This document shows positions 52,340-63,608 of a stretch of 64,000 bases of DNA, piece by piece. Every line of letters starts with the position of its first letter. Position 1 is the first letter of the stretch. The DNA is from Shinisaurus crocodilurus (taxonomy: Eukaryota > Chordata > Lepidosauria > Squamata > Shinisauridae), in assembly GCA_021292165.1 (NCBI GenBank), contig CM037878.1, positions 7,308,857 through 7,372,856 on the forward strand. The letters are read 5' to 3'. The notes beneath the pieces were generated by a model. The model saw only the letters and a list, made by a program, of their open reading frames with translations, was not told the DNA's origin and did no database searches. A program made the translations under genes and the position numbers.

Positions 52340-52985
52340 ACAGAGGACAGTCCTCTTTTGAACATGTCCTCTATTTCAGCGGTGGGCAGCTTGTGGACTG
52401 CCAGATATTTCAGCCTACAGTTCTCACGATCCCTCACCATTGGCTATGCTGGCTATTAGGGGCAATGGGAGTTGTGGGCCAAAACATCTGGGGGGCCACA
52501 GGTTGCCCACTCCTGCTCTGTTTGAAGGGCTGCCCAGACCCTGTCCAGATGAAAGTTAGAGAAAAACAAAAAAATGTAGCAAGAGAGAGGAGGGGGAGCC
52601 TTGAAGTTGCCCATCCAGAGTTAGCATCTGGTCAGCAGACACGCAGGTCACCTGGTCACAGTCTTCCCTGCTATGGTGAGATACATTGTATTTAAATTAT
52701 AGTAATTATTTCTAAAGTTGCATCTTTACATATAAATTGGCCGGATGTCTGGCCAGATGGGCGATTCATAAATATAATAAATAAATAAATAAATTATCAA
52801 ATGCAATTTTTGTACAATTGTGTGTCCTCTCTTTTGGCAATCTATGTCCTCTGTTTTCTTTTTGGTATTGCGTTACTGGCCACCCTACCTCTGGTAGAGG
52901 AAAGGCTTGGCCTGGTGTCTAAAAACTGATAAGGAAAGAGTGAGAATTTCCTTATGGAGGGAGTTCCACAGATCTGGTGCTACTA
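52340..52985 (+). repeat. Dispersed repeat shared with 10010-10330, with an L2-like tail piece
   Basis: Contains cttccctgctatggtgagat and ctttttggtattgcgttact, with landmarks of the 10010 repeat. A short L2-like tail (52738-52797, gatgggcgattcataaatat) is inserted, and a MITE-like palindrome (tgggcagcttgtggactgcc) lies at 52382-52515. Confidence 0.5.
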
Positions 52986-53879
52986 CAGAGGAGACAATGA
53001 GCTTTTCTACACGAGGCTGTTAATCCGCTGTATCTGTTTTTGGTTTCATTGCAGAATTGAGATCTGAGCACTACAAGAGGAGTGTTTCCTTTCCTGCTTT
53101 TCTGCTGTGTAACCTCTAGGTGGCAATATGGTACAGTGGAATAGTGCAAATACGCAAGAGGAAATCCTTTCGCTTTGACAATTAAATGCAGCATTTTCTC
53201 TGCTCTAAAAAAACCCTCGCAGGATGCTGTCTGAAGAACCCATAAACAACCATGAGTAGGGAATGACAAGTACACAATAAATGCCTCCTGTAGTAAACCC
53301 TCTGTCTCGTGTTGCCACACACTGTAGCTCAGATAGCGGCAATAGTTCAACTTGGCCATCTGAGGGTGTTTTCAGCACAGGCGTAAGTCCATATGGGAGC
53401 AGACAGTCCTTAAAGTATCCCGGGCCAAGACAATTTATGGTGCTAAAGGCCAAAATCAGTACTTGAACCTGGGCCTGGGATTAGAGGGGGCCGCTTATGA
53501 ATTGCCGAAAAAGAGGAAATGAGGAAACCAAAAAAAGAGGGCAAAAGATGACAGACACAAATTGGCATAAGATTTGCATACAGCTGTACATTTGGGTGTC
53601 TAGCCTGTCCATGTTCTTTGTTGAAAGATATTTCTAGAAAGAGGAGTGGGGGTCGGGGAGGAAGCATTTGGTTCATCACAGCGGAGGATGAGGAAGGGCT
53701 CAGCACGCCCACCTGTATGCTTGGTGCACTTGATCATTGTTATAATTAATAATAATAAGAATAATAATAATAATAAGTAGTAGTAGTAGTAGTAATTAAT
53801 TTCATTTCTATACTGCCTAATAGCAGTATAGAACTGCTATTTACAATAGCAGCTCTCTGGATGGTTCACCAAAAAATAC

Positions 53880-54545
53880 ACATCACTGAGGGATAATGTA
53901 GAACAGTCTTGGACATTTTGGAATACTTGGAAAAACACAATGAAAAACATGCTGCATTGATCTTCTTAGATGCAGAGAAAGCGTTTGACAATTTAAACTG
54001 GGGGTTTCTCTTCAAAGTATTGAAGGAAATGGATTCTGGAGAGAATTTTATAAAATGGATAAGTCAATTTATACCTCACAAACAGCACAAATAATTGTCA
54101 ATGGCAATATGACGAAACCGTGTGGAATACATAGAGGAACAAGACAGGGTTGCCCACTCTCACCTTTGTTGTAATTATTCTTGTGCTTGAAATATTGAAC
54201 AGAGATATAAGACAAGATGATAGAATTGGAGGCATAAAAATTTAAAAAGCGTCTTATAAGTTGAGAGCTTTCACGGATGATTTGGTGTTATTTTTGGAAG
54301 ATCCTCTGAAGGGAATTGAAAGGTTAATGGCTAAATTGAAGGAGTTTGGTGCTGTAGCTGGTTTTAAGGTTAATAAACTAAAGACAAAGATATTAACAAA
54401 AAATATGAAAATTCAAGACCAAATAAAACTGTCAAATAAATCAGGTTTTAAGATTGAAAAGAAAGTAAAATATCTGGGTATCACTTTAACAAATAAGAAT
54501 TGTATGTTGTTTCAAAATAATTACCGGTATGTAAAATCTTGGAAT
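53880..54545 (+). mobile_element. L1-type LINE reverse transcriptase remnant
   Basis: Fragments of an RT domain: AALIFLDAEKAFDNLNW (motif with catalytic Asp), then after a frameshift a decayed RGTRQGCPLSP, then AFTDDLVLFLEDP (the normal Tyr/Phe-Ala-Asp-Asp box is altered to FTDD) and VKYLGITLTNK. It breaks off at 54545 where the LTR begins. Frameshifts and stops show it is dead. Confidence 0.82.
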
Positions 54546-54551
54546 GAAATG

Positions 54552-55310
54552 TGTGGAGAAAGCCTGACACGAGTATACACGCACACACCAGTCTCCGTCC
54601 TCCAGGGGAGGGGGGCGAGAAGGGGAGATTGAGTTACAGAGAAGCAGCCAGACAGACCGGCATTCCAGCAATGGAGGATCTCGCTTGTAATCCACAAAAC
54701 CCAGGAAAGGATCATCAAGACCATCAACCTAACAGGGCAGTCTCAAAGAGCTGTAAAATATCCAATATGTCACCTTCTTCCCGGGCAGGAATAAGCCCAC
54801 TTAACACGAAGGGGCAGGCATAGCCCCACCTGACCTAAGGGGCGGGAGAGCGAGAAACACAGAGGTAGAAAACCCCTCTCCCCTCCTTTTGTTGGTTGTT
54901 GGGAACCCAGGGTACTTTTGAGTACGAACCAAACTCCAGCGGCGGCTGGAGTAAGCTGTTTCCTTCCCCGGATCGGACAGACCTGGAGTTAGGCTGAAAC
55001 TGACTAGCGTGACGTCTCTGATCTAAGGTAACTGACTAATCCAAATGCGCTAGCCTGAGAGCCTGTCATTGATAAACTTAAAGGTCACGGCAAGTCTTAT
55101 TGACGTTGTAGTATTTCCTGGAAAGCTGTTAGTTCCGCTCCATATCCTGTGTAAATAAATAAAGGCCTTATTTAGCAGTTCAAAGGCTGAACTTTTGTTT
55201 GCAAGAAACCGCTTAGGTGGTTTCTTTCGCTTGTACGGGCTGTAACGCTGCACTGGTTAACCCGTTAAGCGCCGAACTCACGCAAAGGATCCAGGTGCTG
55301 ATCCTTCACA
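54552..55310 (+). mobile_element. Putative 5' LTR of a Ty3/gypsy-like element
   Basis: Starts TGTGGAGAAAGCC at the break in the L1 remnant and ends GATCCTTCACA. It holds AATAAA near 55157. Directly after it, tggtggcagacgacggga begins with TGG, as expected for a tRNA primer-binding site. No 3' LTR copy was found in the window, so the left boundary is an inference from the L1 break point. Confidence 0.6.
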
Positions 55311-55414
55311 TGGTGGCAGACGACGGGACAATCGGAAACTATAGTTAACGGACGGAACTAACAAGGTCTAGGGCAGGCTAGCGGATTGCTGAGAAGTAGT
55401 CAAGAAAAAGCAAA

Positions 55415-56529
55415 ATGAATAGCCTTAGCCAAGAACAACTAGAGCTAGGGAGCAGTCCAGAGACCCAAGAAGAGAGGGAAGCCAGGTCTCCACAATAGAG
55501 TGGACTGTGCGGCCGAAGACTAAACACCAAGAGGGGGAGGGAGCCCCCTCATCCTTGCTGGCGGGGCAGGGACCCAAACAGTGGGGCCGCCCCAGCTTAA
55601 CAAGCAGCCTCAGGAGAGGTGACAGGATAGACCCCGGGTTGGAGAAGGACCTCGACAGAGGGGTTGCTGGTGGAGCCATAGGAGGGGAAGATTGGGATGC
55701 CCTCTTCCCCAACCTGAATTGGCAACAGACCAGGGAGGTGATGCGACATCAACAGGAGATGATCAAGCATCAGCAAGCGGCGCTACAGATGCAGCTAGAA
55801 TTAGCGAGGCTGACCGCGGGCACCGGAGGAGGGGATCCACTGCACCCCAGAGCGGGAGGCACTCCGACCCCCAAATGGGACAGGAAACAGTTTCCCACCT
55901 ACAAACCTGGGCAGGATGTGTTGATCTTTTTCACACTGTTTGAAGCCGCCTGCCAAGAACAAAGGGTGCCAGACAATTTAAGGATGTCCGCCTTGCAGAC
56001 ACAGGTCAGCGGGGAGCTGGCCAATCTCTTAGGCATTCATACCCAAACTGCCCCCTTGGACTATGCTGCATTCAAGGAAGCTGTGAGGGAGCGTTTTGCC
56101 CTCACAGCCGAACACTGTCGCCGTAAATTTCGTTACGGGCAGCCCTCCCCAGGGGACACGTATGCCTCCTGGATGGCGCATCTGGGGCAGGTTTGAGATG
56201 CGTAGATCGGGGCTACCGGGAGGACCACCTTAGCAGAGGTACGGGAGCTCCTGATCCAGGAACAGTTCTGTGCCACTATTCCGGAGGATTTGGCCACGGC
56301 CGTGCGAGACCGGGATCCCCCAAACTGTCGAGAAATGGGCAAACTGGCGGATCAGATGGGGCTGTATCGGCAGCCCAAGGGAGGCAAGGGGGGCAATCCC
56401 AGTTGGAACGGGGCCAGAGGGGGCGTAGAGAAGGGCAACCCCAGACCTTGGGAGGGAGCCCCAAGTAAGCCCAAAGAGAGCCCCAACACCAGCACCAGTG
56501 ACTGTTTTTATTGTAAGGAATTGGGTCAT
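55415..56529 (+). pseudogene. gag: Decayed gag of a Ty3/gypsy (Gmr1-like) retrotransposon with a SCAN-like capsid region
   Basis: A likely start ATG at 55415 runs 27 codons to TAG 55496. The main frame continues from about 55498 in a different phase, so there is at least one frameshift. The capsid-like part includes WDRKQFPTYKPGQDVLIFF and LEEACQEQRVP-type text, then DYAAFKEAVRERFALTAEHC and GDTYASWMAHLGQV. In-frame TGA (56194) and TAG (56203) follow, and the same frame then resumes with TTLAEVRELLIQEQFCATIP. This LxELLxxEQF phrase is the hallmark of SCAN domains, which are known to descend from Gmr1-type capsids. A nucleic-acid-binding zinc knuckle begins (CFYCKELGH) but its last Cys is lost to a CR1 insertion at about 56529. 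No pol was found. Confidence 0.82.
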
Positions 56530-57650
56530 AGAATCATAGAATCATAGAAAAGTAGAGTTGGAAGGGGCCTACAAGGCCATCGAGTCCAACCCCCTGCTCA
56601 ATGCAGGAATCTAGGTCAAAGCATCTCTGACAGATGTCTGTCCAGCTGCACCTTGAATGCCTCCAGAGTGGGAGAGCCCACCACCTCCCTAGGTAGTTGA
56701 TTCCATTGTCTTATTGCTCTGACAGTCAGGAAATTTTTCCTGATGTTTAGGTGGAATCTAGGTTCCTGTAACTTGAGCCCATTATTCCGTGTCCTGCAAA
56801 CTGGGATGAACGAGAAGAGATCTTTGCCCTCCTCTGTGTGACATCCCTTCAAATACTGGAAGAGTGCGATCATATCTCCCCTCAGTCTCCTCTTCTGAAG
56901 GCTAAACATGCCCAGTTCTTTCAGTCTCTCCTCATAGGGCCTTGTTTCCAGTCCCTTTATCATCCTTGTTGCCCTCCTCTGAACCCTCTCCAGTTTGTCT
57001 ATGTCCTTCTTAAAGTGAGGTGCCCAGAACTGGACGCAGTACTCAAGATGAGGCCTAACCAGTGCCGAGTAAAGGGGAATTATCACTTCCCGCGATTTGG
57101 AAGCTATACTTCTATTAATACAGCCCAAAATTGCATTTGCCTTCTTTGCAGCCACATCGCATTGCTGGCTCATATTCAGTTTGTGATCTACCACAATTCC
57201 AAGATCCTTCTCACTTGTAGTATTGTTGAGCCAAGTGTCCCCCATTCTGTAACTCTGCATTTGGTTTCCTCTCCCTAGGTGCAGCACTTGGCATTTATCC
57301 CTATTAAATTTCATTCTGTTGTTTTCGGCCCAGCGCTCCAGCCTATCGAGGTCACTTTGAATTTTGTTTCTGTCTTCCAGAGTATTAGCTGTTCCACCCA
57401 ACTTTGTGTCATCTGCAAATTTGATAAGCATTCCCTGTACCTCCTCATCCAAGTCATTAATAAAAATATTGAAGAGCACCGGGCCCAGGACCGAGCCCTG
57501 TGGTACCCCGCTCGTTACCTCTCCCCAGTTTGAGAAGGAACCATTGATAAGCACTCTTTGAGTCCTATTCTTTAGCCAATTGTGGATCCACCTGATAGTT
57601 GTTCCATCTAGCCCACTCTTAGCTAGCTTACTAATCAGGATATCATGAGG
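56529..57650 (-). mobile_element. CR1 LINE, 3' third with a 312-codon open frame
   Basis: The - strand frame (57554-56616) begins near the end of the RT palm: GVPQGSVLGPVLFNIFINDL, then the catalytic IKFADDTKLGG. It continues through the thumb and C-terminal region to a normal stop. The 3' end carries the (TCTATGAT)n CR1 terminus at 56529-56550. It is 5' truncated but with no internal stops, so it is the youngest-looking CR1 here. It interrupts the gag zinc knuckle. Confidence 0.92.
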
Positions 57651-59510
57651 TCTGCCCCAAACTCCTCGTGAAGTTGCCCCAAACTCCTCGTGAAGAACCG
57701 CAACCCCAAAACAAACTCAGAGGATTCCAGGCATCCTATGCAGGGTGGGAGGAGCGCGGAGGTGAAGATCGCCTCCACGCTCCTCCTGCTCCGCAAAGCA
57801 CTTAGATGGCCGATTTTGGCCGTCTAACTACAGCACTTCAGAGTGGGAGGGAAGGAGGCTGTGGCGCTGCCAGGATACATCGTATCTTGGTGGCACTGGT
57901 CTCCTCCCCTCCCTACCCCTTAAACCTCTTCTCCAAGGTCGCTCTTATGACCTCGGAGACGCAGCCGATGCAGTTCTTTCCATGCTGGCTGCAAGGGGGC
58001 AGGAGGACGCTCGGAGCGCAGATCCCCAGCTCCGAGGTTGGAGCTGTTTTCCAAACTCGGAGCTGGGAATCCAAACAATCCTATGGCCCGCTAGATGCTG
58101 TCTAGGGGCCATAGGATCACTCTGTGAAAACAGCTAAAACATTTACAAGAAAGCACTGGATCTGATAGAAACAACTGACATAAATGCCCCACCATATACC
58201 ATCAAATGCCTGGCTGTAGAGAACAGTCTCAACCTGGTGCCGAAAAGATGACAGTGCTGGCACCAGTCGGACCTCAGTGGGGAGAGCATTCAATAATCAG
58301 GGGGCCTCCATATTACTTTAAATTGCATATATAACCTTCCCCCCTCCATTCTTTAGGTGTGATTGGGGCAAACATATGTTTGAAGAAGGTCTGGTTCTGC
58401 TGCCATCAAGCACCGTTTTTACCAAAGCTCTGCTTCTGAAAGTTTGTTTCATTTGGAGGCTCTGAGCTCTGCCGTTTTTCCATATCAAATCAAGCATCGT
58501 TTCTCACTTCCTCACGCTGTGATTGCCTCGCGTGCTGTGAAAGGTGCCGCTGGGCAGGAAGTGAAAATGGTGTGCCCACACACTCCCGTCAGTGAAGCGT
58601 GCCACAGCGCCTTTTTTAAAAAATGTGGGGGGGGGCTGGTTCTTTGCCCTCCCTCCCACTCCTCACTATCAGGTGCTGCTTTCTGTTTGAATTGGCTATA
58701 TTTGGTGCATTTTTATATCCCATTTCTCTCTGAGACTCACATTGCTCTGCTATTCCCTGCTTTAAAAACGGAAAATTGGGGCTGACTGGCAAACAAAACA
58801 CGAGCCGATGTGGGAGCGGAGAAATCAACAGCAACACATAGCCAAGCATTGGATAAGGTTGTTGCCAACTTTTGCCAGTCCCTGCTTCTGCGCCATTAAC
58901 AGCAGAGAGATCTACAGGGAGCTAACGGGAAGTGTTTATCATATCTCCATGCCGTGACAAGCATCTCCCTGCTGGTTTCTGCAGCCCAGGCTGCTGTTAA
59001 ACGCCATGCGAGCAAATCAGGCCACTTCTTCTGGTCAGTTGGCAATCCTGGCTTGTTAAGACTGGCCAAGAATGTGGCACTCCCACTGAAGAGCAGGTAA
59101 TGGCATAGGTGGTGGGTCCACGGCATCAGGCCAAGCAATAGCCAAGGTCAGAGTCGATATGAAGTTGTTGCCAGAGTATTAATCTACGCTACAGGAAGGC
59201 GGTGGGGTGGGGGCAGAAGATTCAAGGAGGTGCAGGCAGAAAAGTGGTGACAAACACCAGACACAGTTGTGTTGTCCAGAGAGGCCCAGTCTGCATGGGC
59301 GCTCCTATATAAATGTCTTACAGTCAGCCAATCCGGAGGACTCATCTTGCTGAAGGACTACCGGATTGGTCCGCGTTGTCTCCAATACTAGAGAGTACAG
59401 CATCGTGAGGAAAGATGGCGGCCGGGAATGGTGCTCCATCAGCCATGTGGACGATCAGTGCTGACCGCCTGATTGGCTGACAAATAGCGAACACTCGGAA
59501 TGCAGTTTAC
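57651..59510. other. No gene recognised; fragmentary LINE material
   Basis: A tandem of cccaaactcctcgtgaag (two units) occurs at 57656-57695. An L2-like coding fragment (ggctgtagagaacagtctca, cagtggggagagcattcaat) lies at 58190-58310. The remainder shows no exon with both splice signals and coding character. The gypsy pol gene was looked for here and not found. Confidence 0.4.
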
Positions 59511-59769
59511 AGATGAGCCGAATAATATTTGTGGGCAAATATTTTCAACGTGAAAAGGCGAGTATTTGGAATGTTCTCCAACCCATCTTCCCCAGACCCC
59601 CCAAAATCTTTTCTTTTCTTTTTTTGGTTGTAGTTGTACCATTTCACGCTTTTTTTTTTTTTTTTTGCTTCTGCTGTTTCTTTGCTCGTCTCGGCAACAG
59701 CTTTAGCACATTTCTGTGGGATGGGACGGGACGGGACACAGGTTCTTCTTCTTCCTTCTGGCTACATCA

Positions 59770-59895
59770 GGCTTCCCCAACCTGGCTCCCTACAGATGTG
59801 TTGGACTGCAGCTCCCATCAGCCTCAGCCTGGGTGGGGATGATGAGAGCTGCAGTCCAACACGTCAGGAGGATGCCAAGCTGGGGAAGGCTAGAC
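59770..59895. mobile_element. MITE of the CCTTCCCCAACCTGG family
   Basis: Arms gcttccccaacctggctccc and ccaagctggggaaggct around agctcccatcagcctcagcc. The interior has diverged. Confidence 0.7.
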
Positions 59896-60327
59896 TAGCT
59901 GATCCAGCCAATTGGGTATCCAAATGAAAGCGAGGCTTCCTGTTGTCACTCTAGATGGGAGAACATTTCCACCTCACTTTGCTGTGCCCCCAAATTGTCA
60001 CTGAAAGGGGGCGGGGGAGTGGGTTTCATTTCATGGGGTGGGGCAACTTCCTTCGTGGAAACCCCCTCCTCTGATTTTGATTCAGCCCTAGAGTTCATGT
60101 CCACAAGGTGTAGGCATGGCCGCTCACTTAGACATTGGTCGTTCAAGAAAGACAAAATTAAACAAATTCATGGTGGGTGGGTCTATCAGTGAGCATTATG
60201 GGTAAACAACATGCAGCTACAGTTACGGTTACATGCAAATGCACCCCAACGTGTTCTTGGTTTTTAATAAAAGGCTGACTCAGGAAGTAAGCTATGATTT
60301 TGAGCAGAGAAGTTGCATTAGGTAAGG

Positions 60328-60462
60328 CAGTGTTCTCCAACCTTGGGTCCCCAGATGTTTTTGGCCCACAACTCCCAGCATGCCCCAGCCAGCTACGCTG
60401 GCTGGGGCATGCTGGGAGTTGTAGGCCAAAAACATCTGGGGACCCAAGGTTGGAGAACACTG
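60328..60462. mobile_element. Palindromic hAT MITE, 135 bp, perfect target duplication
   Basis: The target duplication aggtaagg is at 60320-60327 and 60463-60470. The hairpin arms are nearly perfect, suggesting a young copy. Confidence 0.93.
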
Positions 60463-60716
60463 AGGTAAGGGATCTGTAATCCTTTCCCTACTAGATGTTC
60501 CTCTCCGCCCATTTGTCCCACCTGCCTTTCCCCCAATGAGGTTCCAGTTCCTATTTATTTATTTAAGGTATTTCTATACCTCCTTTATGAAACCTACCAA
60601 AGTGATGTACAAACAATTCCAGAAGATAAAACAGCAATCAGAGAAAAAACATCAGAAAGCTATAAAAGCAACATCGAGCCATGAAAACAATTTAAAAAGC
60701 CAAGTTAAAAAGCCAA

Positions 60717-60968
60717 GATGCTTTAAAAGGATAAATAACTGTAACATAAGGTTACTCAGGAACTAAAGCTTGATGGTTACAGAAGTGCAGTTTCTTAAAC
60801 ATTACTCATCAGTTCTTTGAGGTAGGGAAAACACACAGGTCAATCCTCCTTGCTAAACCCAGCAAGCATCAGTTGTTAACACCAGACTAGTCTAACTGTC
60901 AGAGGAGCGTTAGAATGGAATTCAAACCTGTTGCTAGGCAATGTCCAGCATTTCCTCCCCTGGTTCAA
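60717..60968 (+). repeat. About 250-bp direct repeat, copy 1
   Basis: Runs from gataaataactgtaacataa to catttcctcccctggttcaa. Copy 2 is at 61320-61568. It sits inside a reversed L2-like LINE fragment (60545-61100). No terminal inverted repeats were noticed, and the class is unknown. Confidence 0.85.
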
Positions 60969-61319
60969 AAGACACATCTTGACCTCCTTCCTGAATGCTG
61001 AGAATGGGGGACCAGTCGCAACCCCAAGGAGAGCGTGTCCCACAGTTTAGGAGCGACAAGAGAAAGCCCTTTGCCACTTGCTCAGCAAGCTGGCCTTTGC
61101 GAGCGGGGGTGTCTTCAAAAGAGCCTCTCTTGCTGGTCTTGATCACTGAGTGGGTTCATAAGGAGACAGGCGGTCCCTGTCCCTCAGAAAGCAAGACCCA
61201 AAGCTGTTTGGAGCGAATGGGCGTGTTAGGGATGGCCGAGTGCAAAAGCAGCAGCGGAGTCCTCTCAGACAAACACACGCACACTCAGGACTTGTTTGTA
61301 AGTACCGTAGATGCTTTTA

Positions 61320-61568
61320 AAAGATAAATAACTGTAACATAAGGTTACTCAGGAACTAAAGCTTGATGGTTACAGAAGTGCAGTTTCTTAAACATTACTC
61401 ATCAATTCTTTGAGGTAGGGAAAACACACACAGGTCAATCCTCCTTGCTAAACCCAGCAAGCATCAGTTAAGTCAGTTAACACCAGACTAGTCTAACTGT
61501 CAGAGGAGCGTTAGAATGGAATTCAAACCTGTTGCTAGGCAATGTCCAGCATTTCCTCCCCTGGTTCA
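61320..61568 (+). repeat. About 250-bp direct repeat, copy 2
   Basis: Nearly identical to copy 1. Differences include an extra ca in the cacaca run and an 8-base expansion near agttaagtcagttaacacc. The spacer between the copies is about 350 bp. Confidence 0.85.
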
Positions 61569-62139
61569 ATCAAGCGGTTCAGTCCACTGAACCCTGCCCG
61601 CTGCCCTTCAACCAGACTATACATAGTCTGTCTTAATTCTTTACTGGGCAGTTATCTTTAAAAAAAAACACCAAAAAAACCCCTCCCTGCAGAGTTGGCA
61701 TCTTCTCATTGCATATTCTAACAGCCAGCTGGGAATGATAGGAGTTGCAGTCCAACACATCTGGAAGGCATCGGGTTGGGGTAAAACAAAACTGGAGAAC
61801 ATCCAAAATGATCCAACGGAATAAAGAGACGAAGTCTGGGGCCCAAGTAGCCCAAGGCTACTTCTTGCTTGGAATAAAACCACACACATATATTTTCAAC
61901 TTCGTCTCTTTATTCCATTGGGGCATGAATGAGGCTGGGTTAGAGCACTGGACTAGCGGTGGGGAGACCTGGGTTCAAATCCCCACCCTGCCATGGCCTT
62001 CGCTCGCTCGCTTACTTATTTATGGATGTATCCCAGCCTCCCTCATGGCGGCAAGCATGGCTCTCCAACCCCGTTTTGTCCTTGCAGCAACCCTGCGAGG
62101 ATAGGGTAGGCTAAGAGAGAGAGAGAGAGAGACCATAGT

Positions 62140-62285
62140 CCACCATCCCCCCAACCTGGTTGTCCTCCAGATGTGTTGGATGGCATCTCCCACCACCCTT
62201 CCATGGCCATGCTGGCTGGGAATGATGGGAGTTGTTGTCCAACAACACATCTGGCGAGCACCGGGTTGGGGAGGGCTGGAGCAGA
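62140..62285. mobile_element. MITE of the CCAGATGTGTTGGA family
   Basis: Imperfect palindrome: acctggttgtcctccagatg and catctggcgagcaccgggtt around ggccatgctggctgggaatg. Confidence 0.7.
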
Positions 62286-62416
62286 CGGTCAGATAAGGGT
62301 GCTACACACCAGCCGCTCGCAGACTCGAGCCCACAGCAAGGCGCAGTCTCGGCAAGCCCAAAGGAAAGGAAAGGAAAGGGTTGCTCTGAACAGAGAAGGC
62401 TTTGGACCATGTAGTC

Positions 62417-62900
62417 CAGTGTTCTCCAACCTTGGGTCCCCAGATGTTTTTGGCCTACAACTCCCAGCACGCCCCAGCCAGCGTAGGCCAAAAACATCTG
62501 GGGACCCAAGCTTGGAGAACACTGCACTAAAGGTACAGGAGTGTTTCCTGTTTCTATAGTGACGGTTGCCGCCCTCTGTCATATTTCTCCAGCACCTGGC
62601 GGGGCGGCAGCAAGATAGGCTGCCTCTGAATAAGGAGGTTGCGTTCTTAGCAAATCAAGGCTGTCCCTCGGGCCACAACTCGCTGTGGCAGCGCACGTGC
62701 TTGGCACGCGAAGGCCCAACGTCCTTCCGCTCCTGATATTTTCTGCACAATGGGGGTCTAAAGACACACACACACACACACACAAACTTTAGAGCAGTGT
62801 TCTCCAACCTTGGGTCCCCAGATGTTTTTGGCCTACAACTCCCAGCATGCTGGGAGTTGTAGGCCAAAAACATCTGGGGACCCAAGGTTGGAGAACACTG
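62417..62900. mobile_element. Compound palindromic hAT MITE assembled from two other loci
   Basis: The outer ends are normal MITE termini (cagtgttctccaacc at 62417, gagaacactg ending 62900). They are flanked by atgtagtc (62409-62416) and gtgtagtc (62901-62908), a 7/8 target duplication. Inside, 62470-62758 copies the right part and flank of the MITE at 38545 (to 38891). Then 62759-62900 copies the MITE at 44744 with its (TG)n flank, in inverse orientation. Both donors carry gggtc at the join. Confidence 0.9.
62522..62758 (+). repeat. Copy of the 38655-38891 segment
   Basis: From cactaaaggtacaggagtgt to tgggggtc, with a few substitutions and a 3-base deletion relative to 38655-38891. It lies inside the compound MITE. 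Confidence 0.92.
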
Positions 62901-63608
62901 GTGTAGTCAGTTACGGTGAGAATGTTATCAATGGAGAGGCAGAGCTGTGGGCCTTTTATCTGTGTCGCTGCTGGAGAGCAAATTCCTGGAGGTAGAAGAG
63001 GGCGGGATTTGGGAGATACTGTGCTGCAAGATAAGGTACATGCATGTACCAAGGGGCAACCATCCTCCTCCTCTTTTCTCAAAATGCTTTCTCTGCCTTC
63101 CTGCACTAATCCCGGTATAATTAAACAAATAAATTCTGGTGCTTGCTTCTTTTTTTTCTTTTTTTTTTTTTAAACACAAACACAAACACTTGGATCAGAG
63201 AAAAAGGGGCTAATCCTTCCTCAAACAAAGGAGATATTTACAGCTGGAGAAATCGCTTGGGAATTGAAGGGATCCTCCTAGTGCCTTCCCCATTGTTTTT
63301 ATTTATTTATTTATTTTATTTTATTTTAAACCCCAATGGTGTTTTTCAAGTCAGGGAAGGGGGTTTATGCCAAGGAGAAAGCACTCAGCATCAGAAAGGG
63401 AGATCAGCCAAAAGCCCAGGAAGAACAGTGCTGACATGAGGGGATCTCAGGGCTGGAAAGACGCAGGTATTTCCCAGGTGGGATAACCGCAGCCCGAATG
63501 CGGGAGCATGTGCATCGGGCCACACACAACGCTTGCCGCTTGGCACTCATATTACGTTAACAGCAAGCAAAATTAACTGCAAGAGGCGGGAAGCCGGCTG
63601 ACTTGTTG

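Noticed and set aside
57650..59500. Continuation of the gypsy pol gene beyond the CR1 insertion
   Set aside because: No protease, RT or integrase motif was seen in any frame.
60717..61568. LTR retrotransposon with 250-bp LTRs
   Set aside because: The DNA between the repeats looks like L2-like LINE sequence, with no primer-binding site or gag/pol trace.
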